The notes: a model not told the origin generated them from the sequence alone. DNA of 64,000 nt from Antedon mediterranea (GCF_964355755.1 NC_092674.1:27950001-28014000); one strand, 5' to 3'; shown: positions 52,835-63,874, counted from the first letter of the stretch. Numbers and translations: made by a program.

Positions 52835-53934
52835 ATGGATATGACAAATGGTAAGATAATTTACTTATGTAGTATTTTTATTATATAATACTGTAATTGC
52901 ATTGATTATTAAATATTTATTTAGGCCTTACAACAATTCATTTACATTTCTTTGGTTATTAAGGTCCTGTGCACAAGTCCGGGACCCGTCGTAGACATGA
53001 ACCGAACAACCGAGAGCGCTCTCTCGAATTACCGCCATCGTTTAGAAGACCTAAACAAGTCCCAGTAAATTCAACAAATGATTGTGATGTTGGAACAATC
53101 AGAAACTTGCTAGCAAGTGCCCGTTCTGAGATTCAACGGTTTACTGATCTGATGTCCGATTACGTCGACTTAGCCGATCGACGAGTTAAAAATATACAAG
53201 AACCACCGGCTAGTGCTTTCCCCGGAGGAACGACAGATGAAAAAATACAATATTATGAAAACAGACGTCAGAAGTGTGCACACGCATACGAAATGAGTTT
53301 GAAATCAAGAAAACGTGATGAAAATGCGAAGAATTTACAGATTTTTCCAGATGACGGTTTTAGAAAGAGATATTTTCTAAAAGAAGAAATGAGGATTGAA
53401 ATGAAACTCGAAGCGGAGGAAGAATTTGCGAAGCTATGCGAATACATAGTTAAAATCAGGCAACGTAAATTTAATCGTGCTAATAGTTTAGACGATGTTC
53501 AAGAAGTAGGACATTCCCGCCAAAATGAGGAATCACAGGCGTTACTGACTAGACGACAGTTAGTTGGGAGCGAAGAGAGGAATAGAGTAATGGATCATAG
53601 TGCTGGTGATGGAGCAACGAACCAACACCAAGGAGATGTAATAGCACATGATGACCAGACCACGACACCAGCCATTGATGGTGATAACGCAACAGTAGGC
53701 AGTAATCAACACCAAGGAGATGTAATGGCACATTGTGACGAGTTCACGACACCAGCCATCGATGGTGATAACGCAACAGTAGGCATTAATCTACAGGAAA
53801 GTACTACTGCCCAACCTCGCCGCCGCCGTTGGCGAATTCGTGTGCCGTGGCTTCGACGGATCTGGCGATGGGCACGCAAGCATCGACGGCGAAACAACAG
53901 AACTATTCCAGATGCTGCAGCAGACAACCAATAG
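52835..53934 (+). CDS. Unrecognised 328-aa protein with two 28-aa repeats and an Arg/Trp-rich tail
   Basis: Two exons, 52835-52850 and 52964-53934, join in phase (987 nt with stop). The start is the ATG of MDMTN, spliced to GPVHKSGTRRRH. The N-terminal part is charged; residues about 45-165 look helical (RNLLASARSEIQRFTDLM; LKEEMRIEMKLEAEEEFAKL), perhaps a coiled coil. Residues 225-252 and 253-280 are two near-identical 28-aa units (NQHQGDVIAHDDQ... and NQHQGDVMAHCDE..., both with PAIDGDNATVG). The C-terminus is strongly basic and aromatic (RRRRWRIRVPWLRRIWRW). No signal peptide or clear membrane helix. An ATTAAA polyadenylation signal is near 53978. Nucleic-acid or membrane binding by the tail is conceivable but only inferred. 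I recognise no family. Confidence 0.7.
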
Positions 53935-54644
53935 TGTTTTTTTTTAAATTTCATGATGTTTGTATTTCAAAATGTGAATTAAACAAGATTTCATAGCAAA
54001 ACGAGTTTGAAGTTTTATTGTTCACACACAAGAAGCTGGAAATAATTCCAAAATCAAAAGCTTAACATTTCTGTTTAAAAAAACTCCTATAATAGCATAA
54101 TATATAACATCGTGCACCCCATACAATACGAAAAGTACACTTTTTTCTCAACGTAAACAAACACACATGTCGACACAACAGTCTACTGTAATTTTGTAGC
54201 CAGTGACTCCAAAGAACCTCGGCCCTCGCAAAGTCTGGTTTCTGAAAACAATAATATGCGGGGATCGAGGTTCTGGTACATGAACATCGTATACCAATTA
54301 TTTTTTCGATCCAACTCCCCACCCTTAAACTCCCTTAAACGAACGCAATACCCCTATACTAAAAAACTATCAATTATAGCAAGGAACTTGTTGATTGCAC
54401 TTTTGTCCATTAATGATGAAACAATTGTTTTGTCGAAGTTGATAATGTAAGCTATTTACATTAAATTAATAGGATAGTTTTATGTTAACATTATTGCGAA
54501 AATATCATTTTAAAGAAACTAAAACAACAGTTGTTGCTGAATGCAACCGGAAAGGTGATCCTTTACAAATGAACAGACACTCTGTTCATTCCAAATTAAC
54601 GAGTGTATTCCTTCTGTCCCTTTAGTATTGTCTCACACTAGGCA
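53935..54644. other. Spacer between convergent genes
   Basis: Contains the 3' end of the 328-aa gene (to about 54000) and the 3' UTR of the minus-strand ankyrin gene. 54060-54450 shows no feature I can name. Confidence 0.4.
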
Positions 54645-56015
54645 TTATTCGTACATAAGATAGCGAATGATTTGCTTTGGTAGTGGAAGCGAACTTAACT
54701 TTGATAAGTCATTTCGGCCAAAATAGTCGCGAATAAACAACCTGGAGAGATGTTTCAAAGACCGGGGAGTATCGTTCATTGTAATCAGGTGTGATCTTAG
54801 AGGCTCTTGCAGCTTCTCTGGAATGTTGCCATTGCTGTCATAAAGACAAACAATATCTGATCCTTCAATCACAACACTCGCTGTCTCTGATATGTATGGT
54901 AAACCAATCAGAAGTGGTAGGAGGGTAAATGGGTCATCTCGACTGAAACTTAATGTCCAGACGGCTCCGTTGTTAATAAGAATCCTTAATTTTTCGCCAC
55001 ACATGCTATCCATGGCTTCCAAATCGTTATTGAAGAAGCTTTGCAACTTCAGCAAGACGTATTGCATCGGTGTTTCCCCACTTTCAGTCTGCGCATTTGG
55101 ATTCGCTCCATATTTGATTAATAACCGGAGCATGTCGGTGTCGTCACACATGGAGCATGCTCTGTGGATTGGTTGACATTTACGATGATTACATGAATTG
55201 ATGTCAGCACCGTGAATTAGAAGTAGTTTGGCGATCTCAAGGTTTCCTTGTGCCGCAACTCTGTGTAGAGGAGTGTTCAGTTGCGAATCGCTCAAGTTCG
55301 GATCCGCGCCATGTTTCAGAAGCAACTCAACAATTCCCTTTTCTTCACCGACGACTGCTAGTCGAAGAGGAGTCACACGATTCCTTGACGGAGGTATTGT
55401 GATAACATTTGGATTCGCACCGTACCGTAGTAACAGGAAGACAAATAAGATATTTCCAGTCTGTGCAGCGATATGTAGAGGCGTCATTCCATTTCGGTCG
55501 CGTACATCGGAATCGGCCCCATATTTCAACAGAACTTCGAAACAGTCTGGTAAATCCGATCGCACCTGAAAAATTTCGTGCCCAAAGTGGCGATGTTTGT
55601 AGTTAGGATTAGCGCCAAATTTTAGCAGTCGTTCAACAATGTCTGTATGTCCTTTGTATAAAGCAAGATGCAAAGCGGGGCAACTGGTCATGTCCAGCGC
55701 GTTGACGTCAGCACTGTGATCCAGAAGAACGGTGAGAGCATCACGACTGCCATATCGTGCTGCGATGTGGAGAGGTCTGAAACCACACTTGTCTGATAGC
55801 TCGATATCCGCGCCGTTTTCTATCAAGCACATCATGTAGTCCGGTTTGTTTTTATACACAGCATGGTGGATTGGCCGCAGCTGCATTGAGCTCTGAGGTT
55901 GGTTGACATCAGCTCCTTGTTTTAAAAGCTCTTGCAACCTGCTGACTGGTTGCCCGCCATTGATGACGTCTATCAACCCTTGAGATGTCAGCGGAGGATC
56001 TGCTGCGGCTTCCAT
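54645..56015 (-). CDS. Ankyrin-repeat and SOCS-box protein (ASB family), 456 aa
   Basis: ASB proteins are substrate receptors of Elongin B/C-Cullin 5 ubiquitin ligases. A single open coding exon runs from MEAAADPPLTSQ to IIRYLMYE. Eight or nine ankyrin repeats cover about residues 43-340, with clear cores such as RPLHIAARYGSRDALTVLL, TPLHIAAQTGNILFVFLLL and TPLHRVAAQGNLEIAKLLL. The last 40 residues form a SOCS box: the BC-box part RSLKHLSRLFIRDYFG, then LPLP (the Cullin 5 motif) in LSSLPLPKQIIRYLMYE. A non-coding first exon ending at the GTAAGT donor at about 56947 probably splices to the acceptor at 56050. No frameshift. Which vertebrate ASB it corresponds to cannot be told from here. Confidence 0.92.
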   Translation of the reverse strand: MEAAADPPLTSQGLIDVINGGQPVSRLQELLKQGADVNQPQSSMQLRPIHHAVYKNKPDYMMCLIENGADIELSDKCGFRPLHIAARYGSRDALTVLLDHSADVNALDMTSCPALHLALYKGHTDIVERLLKFGANPNYKHRHFGHEIFQVRSDLPDCFEVLLKYGADSDVRDRNGMTPLHIAAQTGNILFVFLLLRYGANPNVITIPPSRNRVTPLRLAVVGEEKGIVELLLKHGADPNLSDSQLNTPLHRVAAQGNLEIAKLLLIHGADINSCNHRKCQPIHRACSMCDDTDMLRLLIKYGANPNAQTESGETPMQYVLLKLQSFFNNDLEAMDSMCGEKLRILINNGAVWTLSFSRDDPFTLLPLLIGLPYISETASVVIEGSDIVCLYDSNGNIPEKLQEPLRSHLITMNDTPRSLKHLSRLFIRDYFGRNDLSKLSSLPLPKQIIRYLMYE

Positions 56016-57513
56016 GTTTGCAGTGGCAAGTAAGTACCAATTGTTTTTTCTGAAAATACATATTTTGCATGGTTAGTATCTTGGCACGTATTATTGATGA
56101 TTTTGAACGCACTATTATGTTAGTAACTTTTAATTTTTTTGAACGCACTATTATGCATACATCAATTTGTGTCGTGTAATTTTTCTTGCGAAATGAAAAA
56201 ATATTTACTTTGACGTCAGTAGGCCTACTAATATTTTGTAAATTACCCGTAATTACGTCATGTCGACCTACATATTTGTTTTGTTGATATTTTTATTATA
56301 CAATCGTAAGCACTGGTCATCCTTATATTTAGGCTACTTTATTTTTGGTTTGGCTGTCATGAATTCTTCCGAAAGAACCAATAATTCTAAATCTTCGAGT
56401 TCTTTTTGTAGTCCAACAACAGCATAACGTTCTTTACTTTTTAAATTCATGTTTTTTCAAAGTAAGCTTGGCCCTGTTAAATTTGGTATATTAAACACTC
56501 TAATAATGTCTTGTATTTGCCTATAAATATTTATACTTTAGGCCTATATATAGAGTTATAGTGTATTTTATATTGTACGATTGCGTTACTAAAATAGGTC
56601 TTGATTATGCAATTGAACTACGTGTACTGTGTTGTTAGACACAAAAACGTCATGAGCGATTGAAACGTACGTATTGCACATGCGCTAATTTGTGGTGTCG
56701 TTTGATTGTCTCCTAATATTAATTACTTTTTTGTCTGTAGGCCTAATCATCATGACCTTTGTGGTCTTAAAATTAATTAGTATTTTATATATTTTATGAC
56801 GGTAGGCCTACAACAAACATTGTTAAATCACGGAGGAAGTAAGAAGCAAAGAAGCCACAAACATATATTTTGTCCCGGTCTTCAAATTTCGTAAGAAGTA
56901 GGCCTATGTTAAATATTATAATAATTATATAAAAAATGAAACTTACCGGTTACGCGTACACGATAAGAAACAGCCTAATCACAGCGAACGCTATATTCAT
57001 ATGTTACACCATCAAGTATCCTCGAATTGTAATATGTCTTCACGTCATAAAGATTCTTAATTAATTTTCGCATTAACTTCTGATTCAGTCTTCTCTTTAA
57101 TACTTATCAATACGTTTATAGAGCATCGTCATCATGACTTGATCATTTACGCAGTGAGCAACATTATTATTCAGAATGTACATCGCCAAATATGCAACTA
57201 AGGAAAGTTTGACACAGAGGTCAAGAATCCGTGGTATTTTTGGCGCGCTATCTCTTGATGAGTTAATCACTGTAGGCCTACAACATGATGACGTAGTGCG
57301 TGACGTGCTATATTTAGATTAACCGTCTTAATAGATACACCATGTCTCTTACGTAGACAGTGTTTAAAGACGAATTCTGAGAATGTGCGTACATTAATTG
57401 ATATGCGTCAACTCGCTATAAATATTGTTATATTATGTAAAACTCGTGACTGGATCACATTACCTGAAACGCTTCTGTAACTTATTCACAACTAGGTGGC
57501 GCCCTTGATTACT
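56016..57513. other. Upstream region of the ankyrin-SOCS gene
   Basis: Holds the likely 5' UTR intron and first exon (about 56947 to 57000, minus strand). GCACATGCGC near 56677 is NRF1-like. The remaining 500 bp up to the LINE tail shows no gene. Confidence 0.4.
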
Positions 57514-57700
57514 CTTTTTTTTTTTTTTTTTTTTTTTTTTATTCAATCAAAACCAACAGCGATAAATACCGCCACTAACAGGTTTGAAACATAAAACAAT
57601 ACAACATCAAAAACGGTTAACAATAAAATACAGATAAAATATATATATATATATATAAAACATAGATTGGCATGCCATAAACAATTTCAATTAAAACAGG

Positions 57701-60700
57701 TTATGCAGGCTGTTCAAGAAGTGAACACATCATCGTCCTCTTAAAATAACCAAGTCTATCATTAAAAATATCGATATGATTGCTATTTAGATTATTAAAT
57801 GTATAAGGTAGTCTATGAAAAAGTCCCCTCTTAGTACAGTCGACACGGCTAAAAGGAATATGCAATAAATGTCTATTTCGTGTACGACCAGGAACATTTA
57901 AACTAAATAGTGAAATTAATGAACAGTCATATTTAGAATTTAAAATATTATATAAAAAAACCATATCAGATATCGTTCGACGATTGCTGACAGAATCAAT
58001 GGAAAAGGCAAAATTAACACAGTTATAAGACAGGAATCGAACAAACTTCCGTTGAACAGTGTCGATTCGACGGGCCTGACATGGAGAAATTGAATTGAAA
58101 ATTGCGGAACAATATTCAAGGTGAGGACGTATAATAGATTTGTATAAAGATAAAAGTGCCCTGCCGTCGTTCATAAACCTACAATTTCTCCATATTAAGC
58201 CCATCATTCTATTAGCTTTTGACAACACATGATTAATATGTGAACAAAAATTTAATTTACTATCAATAAAAATACCTAAATCTTTCCATACATAAACCAT
58301 CTCAAGATCATGTCCACTCAGATTATAATTGAAGAGCACAGGCCTTTTTTTAAGTGTTATAGATAAATATTTGCATTTATTAGCATTAAGTTTTATCCCC
58401 CACTTCTCCGTCCATTCCACGAGACCATCCAGATCCTCCTGAAGTGAAAAAGCATCCTGTGGAGTGGTAATCACTTTAAACAATTTCAGATCGTCAGCAA
58501 ATAAAAGAGACTCGGAATGATTAAATTTTAAAGGAAGATCGTTGATAAATAAATTAAACAAAAGCGGGCCCAGGATCGAGCCCTGCGGAACGCCCGATAA
58601 CACAGGGAGCCAATCAGATGTCTCTCCCCCAATGACAACACGCTGTTGTCTATTAGTTAAATAGCTTTTAAACCAACTTAACAGTGAACCGGATAAACCA
58701 AATTTTGAAAGTTTAAAAATAAGCAAATCATGGGAAACGGAATCAAAAGCCTTAGAGAAATCAGTGTAAATCACATCGCACTGCTTCTTGCTGTTAATTG
58801 CATCGTATGATGTAGCAAGAAGCAGTGCGAGGTTGGTTTGACATGATCTCCCAGAGACAAAACCATGCTGCCTAGGACTTAAAGCATTAGCAACATGTGA
58901 TGACAAACCATCATGCACAATGCGCTCAAAAATCTTAGACATAGTAGGCAATAACGAAATAGGACGATAGTTACAGATTAGTTTTTTGGGACCACTCTTG
59001 TGAATTGGGACAATATTAGCGTGTTTCCAAGATGAAGGAAAAACCCCAGAATTAATAGATAGCTGAAACAATTTGCAAAGCGGATAAGAGAGTGAGGAGG
59101 AGGCACCCTTTAAGACAACGTTACTAATCTGATCAATGCCAGTAGCTTTATTGATATCAATGTTACTAAGTGCCTTTTCCACAGAATGCTGATTCACAGA
59201 CAGAGAACTTAAGTTATCCACCGCATAGTCAGGAAGACCTGGATAGTCCCGGGGAACGTCCGGAGAAGGCTCACTGAAAAAAGAATGAAAATAAGAATTA
59301 AATGTGGTAGCTTTATCATAATTAGACTGGAATGAAATGTTATCGTGACTCATGACAGAAGGAAGATTATTTGACTTGTATTTAGTTTTCATCCAGCTCC
59401 AGAATCTTTTACTGTTAGTGACAATTTGCTTAGCCAAAGAGTCCAAGTAATCTTTGTACTTTTTATTGCACATTTTTTTAAAAGACGCGCGAGCAAATTT
59501 GAAATTACTTTGGGCTAACCGATTATTATTTTTTTTCAGATATCTATAATACTTTTCTTTGAGTTGAAGCGCACTTCTCAACTCATTGTCAAACCACGGA
59601 GGAAGCTTTCTGCGCTTTCTAATTTTAGGCACTGTGTCATTGACGGCAGCATTTAACAAATTATAAAACATATCCAAAGCTTCATTTAAATCACCTTCAA
59701 AATCAATTAAGACACTCCATGGAACACAGTTAAGAGTATTACATAGATTATTGACATCAAGTGCTTTAAAATTGTAAATTATACTTTTACGATTCAAATT
59801 ATCATTACTACAATTAACATCAAAATTTAAACGGAAATCAATTCTCAAAGATGAGTGGTCAGATAAAAAAATATCGTTAGCAGTATAGACTTTGTCGGAA
59901 ATGTTTTTACTACAAATAACAAGATCAAGCATTTTATCCATTCTTGTACAGTACGTATTGCATTGAAATAGGCCACAGCTAGAAAGCAATACATCAAGTA
60001 AGTGTTCTCCCATGGACTGAGCTGGAGCAGAATAAGGGTTGCTACTCCAATTAATTTCGGGCAGGTTGAAATCTCCTAGAATGAGGAATTCACTGTTTTT
60101 GTAGTAGAGCATAGCGATTTCCACAGACGAAGTAAAACGACGGAGGACATCGGGTGTAGCGTTTGGTGGTCTATAGAATAATCCAACAAGTAGGCTAATA
60201 CGCCGCTTTAGCTGAATCTCTATCCACATGAACTCCGTTGAATCACTTTCTAGGCGTTCCACTCGGTTACAGGTAAATTTGTTATTCACTAGCATCAGGA
60301 TACCACCACCGCGTTTATCAGTATCTCTATCGCGTCGAAATAAAGTGTAATTAGAAACGGAAAGTTCAGAATCGAGCACGTTGCAGTTTAACCATGTTTC
60401 CGTAAGTGCGACAATATCCAAATTGCTCTGAATTAGGTGTGCATTCAGATCTGAGTTGTATACGTCCATTTTATTCTTCAGGCTACGTACGTTTTGATAG
60501 TATACCTTAACTGAAGATGTCTGAGTATTACCTGGACCTGGATTCGATTCAACATCGCCACTTAAAAGAATACAGAATGTAACAGTGGAATTAGAATAGA
60601 GCAAACGTGGTGCACTGTAGATCTTCCTTGACGGTCTGCTGCTACGTTGGAATGCAACAACACTCGTAGTCGTACTGCTTTGACCGCATAGATACAAATT

Positions 60701-60877
60701 CCAACATTTACATACAACGATGCTAGGAATGTTGCAGCTTACCGGCTCAGAGTATCCATCGACTGGCCTTAGCCATTGATTTCTGGATGAAAATCCCATA
60801 TTAAAACTTGAAAAATAGAGGCCAAGAAATAAGTTCAAAATAAGTAGCGGCACACGTAGCCCGGTCGAACACATCAT
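57701..60877 (-). CDS. LINE ORF2-type polyprotein (2A motif, APE endonuclease, reverse transcriptase), 1058 aa
   Basis: Open without stops from MMCSTGLRVPLLIL. Residues 7-22 are hydrophobic, like a signal sequence. Residues 108-115 are DVESNPGP (60556-60533), matching the 2A consensus D-V/I-E-x-N-P-G-P, preceded by the usual hydrophobic-Ser-Gly run. An APE-type endonuclease follows: YYQNVRSLKNK (about 126-136), ALTETWLN (Glu160), LILGDFNLPEINW (Asp269, Asn271) and LSDHSSLRIDF (Asp340-His341). The reverse transcriptase has KATGIDQI, YRPISLLPTMSKIFERI, YTDFSKAFDSVSHDLL (Asp706), SGVPQGSILGPLLFNLFIND and LLFADDLKLF (Asp795/796). The C-terminal part has the family YKSIIRPHLEYCSAI motif. Jockey/CR1-like superfamily by motif order; clade uncertain. 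All catalytic residues are present, so the copy may be young. Confidence 0.93.
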   Translation of the reverse strand: MMCSTGLRVPLLILNLFLGLYFSSFNMGFSSRNQWLRPVDGYSEPVSCNIPSIVVCKCWNLYLCGQSSTTTSVVAFQRSSRPSRKIYSAPRLLYSNSTVTFCILLSGDVESNPGPGNTQTSSVKVYYQNVRSLKNKMDVYNSDLNAHLIQSNLDIVALTETWLNCNVLDSELSVSNYTLFRRDRDTDKRGGGILMLVNNKFTCNRVERLESDSTEFMWIEIQLKRRISLLVGLFYRPPNATPDVLRRFTSSVEIAMLYYKNSEFLILGDFNLPEINWSSNPYSAPAQSMGEHLLDVLLSSCGLFQCNTYCTRMDKMLDLVICSKNISDKVYTANDIFLSDHSSLRIDFRLNFDVNCSNDNLNRKSIIYNFKALDVNNLCNTLNCVPWSVLIDFEGDLNEALDMFYNLLNAAVNDTVPKIRKRRKLPPWFDNELRSALQLKEKYYRYLKKNNNRLAQSNFKFARASFKKMCNKKYKDYLDSLAKQIVTNSKRFWSWMKTKYKSNNLPSVMSHDNISFQSNYDKATTFNSYFHSFFSEPSPDVPRDYPGLPDYAVDNLSSLSVNQHSVEKALSNIDINKATGIDQISNVVLKGASSSLSYPLCKLFQLSINSGVFPSSWKHANIVPIHKSGPKKLICNYRPISLLPTMSKIFERIVHDGLSSHVANALSPRQHGFVSGRSCQTNLALLLATSYDAINSKKQCDVIYTDFSKAFDSVSHDLLIFKLSKFGLSGSLLSWFKSYLTNRQQRVVIGGETSDWLPVLSGVPQGSILGPLLFNLFINDLPLKFNHSESLLFADDLKLFKVITTPQDAFSLQEDLDGLVEWTEKWGIKLNANKCKYLSITLKKRPVLFNYNLSGHDLEMVYVWKDLGIFIDSKLNFCSHINHVLSKANRMMGLIWRNCRFMNDGRALLSLYKSIIRPHLEYCSAIFNSISPCQARRIDTVQRKFVRFLSYNCVNFAFSIDSVSNRRTISDMVFLYNILNSKYDCSLISLFSLNVPGRTRNRHLLHIPFSRVDCTKRGLFHRLPYTFNNLNSNHIDIFNDRLGYFKRTMMCSLLEQPA
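60533..60556 (-). other. 2A-like ribosome-skipping motif in the LINE frame
   Basis: Codes for DVESNPGP, with skipping expected between the last Gly and Pro (residues 114 and 115). If active, the first 114 residues are released from the endonuclease-RT part. The match to the 2A consensus is seen directly; activity is inference. Confidence 0.85.
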
Positions 60878-62136
60878 GTAGACTAGTCTACAGTATGCCT
60901 ACGTTGACTGGCCTAGTATCCACACAATGGGTAGCCTAGCGGAGCTCGATATGAACACGTCCGCTCACAACGAGAACTGTTGAGATATAATAATAAATGT
61001 CATTTTATTATGTACCCGACATACTGTGTTTTTACTACACTATATATTTTATATCATGGTAGATGCTTTTCATGAATTTATTATTATTTTTTTTATTTCT
61101 TTGCATTTATTACATTTTATTGTTTGCCAATATACAACCAGCAAACACTGGATGAGAACTTATATTTATGAAATTATATGGTTTTTTATTGATTATTTGT
61201 GTTTGTTTTTTATTTAGTTAATAATATAGGTAACTTTAATATATATTTTTTTATTTTTACCTGTAAATGTAAAGTTTAAATGAAAGTGTGTTGCTCTCAC
61301 GAAATGTTCAGATAACAATTGATCCCGGCACACAACGTTACGGGCTTAAAATATCATGATAAACAATACTTGTTCGTTGACCCTTTTAACAAATTAGTAA
61401 AAATAATCATTGTTATTTTTATCAATTATGTTAACTGTATACGTTTAATCTAAAAGATGAATCGTTCAAATGATTACACTAGCTCCCAAATTGTAGCTGT
61501 AGATAAATATATATTTTCCTAGTTGATAAGATAGATATTACTGCGTTGATAATGACAGCGTAGAGCTGACCTTCAGACTGTCTTTGGATACTAACCTATC
61601 ATTGTACACCTCGTATGACTCGAATTCACTGATTGTATTGTTTTTAATCGTTCTATACCAAAAGCGTTTTAATAAATAATTCAACCAACAAAAGAATCGC
61701 AACATTTCTTGTAGACTTTATTGGAATTGTATTAATGTAATGTAGGATAAATTCCTGTTGTATTTTGCACAAGTGCTGCTAATTCGGATACACTTAAAAC
61801 AGCCTGTGAGTAAGTATGTTCACATTTTCGCGTGCTTTAAATTGACATGTATCCTTTTAAATTATAACTTTTAATTTCGAGGTTACTTTAACGTTTAATG
61901 TATTACACCAAGAAAGAATTAAATTATCATTCTTTCCTGATTGCACCTAAATACCCTCGGGAGGTACGTAATATTAATGAAAAATCTAGAGTTTAAATGT
62001 TACGACAGCCATTATATAGGCCTATCTTGGTATCTTTATTTATATAGACAAAAACAATTGAATACATTTGCAGGCAAAGGCTGAATTGCTGTGTTTTGTT
62101 ACAATAAAAATATACACTATGTTGATTATAATGTTA
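60878..62136. other. LINE 5' flank and spacer
   Basis: 60878-61000 is GC-richer and is probably the LINE 5' UTR. 61020-62130 is AT-rich with no gene recognised. Confidence 0.4.
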
Positions 62137-62315
62137 AGCTTGGTTCCCACTAGAACGTAACGCAAGGACGTAAACGCAACGCAAGCGTTTTAACCTATGA
62201 CAAGCGAAGTTATAGACAGTTAGCAATAACAAGCGAATAAGCCATCGCTTGTGATTGGTCAATTCACTTGCGTTGCGTTACGTCCTTGTGTTGCGTCGCT
62301 AGTGGGAACCACGCT
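62137..62315. mobile_element. Foldback MITE family 2, TTA target duplication
   Basis: Starts AGCTTGGTTCCCACTAGAAC and ends GCTAGTGGGAACCACGCT, with long CGCAACGCAAG arms. Flanked by TTA at 62134-62136 and 62316-62318. Confidence 0.85.
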
Positions 62316-62789
62316 TTAATATTAATCATTACATCATACTAATTATATGTGTATGATATATTACAAACGCATTTTAGACGAAGTCTGGGCTACAACTTTA
62401 CATTGTCTTAGTAACTGTGAAATAAACAGATGATAACGTATTAAAGGATATTAAAACCTGTTTCCATAAGTGAGTGTAAGGAGTGTTGTATTAATTATTA
62501 AGTCTTTGTTTAAACACGGTAACAGTATGTTTACCATGGAATCAAGCGTTTCTGTGCACACTCATCATTTATAACTTGTTTAATCTTATGTGACATGTTA
62601 TGCAATGTATGTAGGCTACATTTCAACACTTAAGGTAGGGTAGGCGTACGGTATTGGGGATGTTAGATGTGTAAGGTTTGTGTCTCTCTCAACAGTCTCT
62701 ACATTATTGCATTAGGCCTACTCCATCCTCTTTTTTATCTATTTATCTATCATGTGCGACTAATACTCAAATGTCTGTTCTGCAAAATA

Positions 62790-62855
62790 TGATAATAATA
62801 ATAATAATAATATTATGATGAGGATGATGACGTTGACGACGACGACGATGACGAT
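62790..62855. repeat. Trinucleotide-rich microsatellite
   Basis: (ATA)n then GATGA/CGA-rich triplets (GACGACGACGACGATGACG), directly visible, about 90 bp before the CD36-family start codon. Confidence 0.8.
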
Positions 62856-62948
62856 TTACTGTACCACCAATGTATTGAGAAAATATTGACGAATCATTCG
62901 AATATAAACGAATTTTTTTTTCCAGATTTTATTTTTACCGGAACAATC

Positions 62949-63874
62949 ATGAATAGATCAAATTGTCTGTGGTGCTGTGGCATTATGGGAGTTTGTCTGA
63001 CAATTCTTGGAACCATTTTGTTGCCTCTTCTTGGACCCGGAGTTAGCAAAATCTTGGCTAAGGTAAGGTAGTAACATTTATTTAAAGAAAGTCAAAATAA
63101 CATTCGACAGACATTCACCACCACCAAAAATGACTTAATATATCTCTTTGAATAATTTTACACGAATTTTGTTATCGTATCTATATATTATTTGAGCCAC
63201 TGCTACTTTGAAAATTAACACATAATCTATTGCATTTATTTATTTTTTCCCTTGCAAGATCCTCTATTAATGGTATTTTTGTATTGTCTTATTATATATA
63301 TTACCACTTTTTTATTGTATTGTTTTTACCATTAATAGAAACTAATACATGTTTAAATGTTGTTGGTTCATTGTTAAGCGTGGTTCCCACTAGCGACGCA
63401 ACGTAACGCAACCTACGCAACGTAAGAAAATGCCCTTCCGATAATTGTGTTTGCCTCCGCCTGCGTGAAATCAAACCTGCGACTCATTACAGCACTGTTC
63501 TGTAGTCGGTTCCCACTTGTGATTACGCAATACAGCACCTTGCGTCGATACGTCGCTGCGTTACGTTGCGTTGCGTTCTAGTGGGGACGACGCTTTAAAC
63601 TAAAGAACAAGCTACGCAAGCAGGCGACCGATTTGAGTTTCCGTTGAAGAGACTTTTACACTTTATCTTCATATTCTAGAATTGTGTTTTCTTATTCTCT
63701 TTTTCTTTCCTCGTAGGAACTGGAACTAACAGAGGGAACTTCGGGTTGGGAAAGTTTCATCTTCACTCCTATACCTGTTTATTTCCAAATATGGGTATGG
63801 AACTTGACCAATCCAGAGCATTTCCTGAATGGCGAGAAGCCACACTTGGAGCAACGGGGCCCATATACTTACAG
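62949..63874 (+). CDS. CD36/SCARB/LIMP-2 family scavenger receptor, first two coding exons (partial)
   Basis: Class B scavenger receptors are two-pass membrane proteins that bind lipoproteins, lipids or lysosomal cargo. Exon 1 (62949-63062) gives MNRSNCLWCCGIMGV and an N-terminal membrane helix (CLTILGTILLPLLGPGV); exon 2 (63717-63874) gives PVYFQIWVWNLTNPEHFLNG and EQRGPYTYR, both hallmarks of the family. The exons join in phase 0, and exon 2 ends with two bases over at a GTAAAT donor. The rest of the gene lies to the right of the window. An acceptor (TTTTTCCAG) just left of the ATG suggests an upstream non-coding exon. Intron 1 contains a family 2 MITE. Whether it is SCARB1, SCARB2 or CD36-like cannot be told from 90 residues. 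Confidence 0.9.
63377..63594. mobile_element. Foldback MITE family 2, second copy, TTA target duplication
   Basis: Starts AGCGTGGTTCCCACTAGCG and ends TAGTGGGGACGACGCT; TTA at 63374-63376 and 63595-63597. An internal GTCGGTTCCCACTTGTG at about 63507 suggests a nested or duplicated terminus. In intron 1 of the CD36-family gene. Confidence 0.85.

Larger units (their letters stand above)
57514..60877 (-). mobile_element. Non-LTR retrotransposon with intact endonuclease-RT frame and poly(A) tail
   Basis: Minus-strand LINE. Its 3' end is a T-run on the plus strand at about 57514-57540 (the poly(A) tail), followed inward by about 160 bp of 3' UTR including an (AT)n run near 57640, then the 1058-codon frame. 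The 5' boundary is not determined and probably extends past 60877 to about 61000; no target duplication was recognised. Confidence 0.85.

Noticed and set aside
54892-55606. Plus-strand frames opposite the ankyrin-SOCS gene
   Set aside because: Shadows of the minus-strand 456-aa frame, whose ankyrin and SOCS-box motifs are unmistakable.
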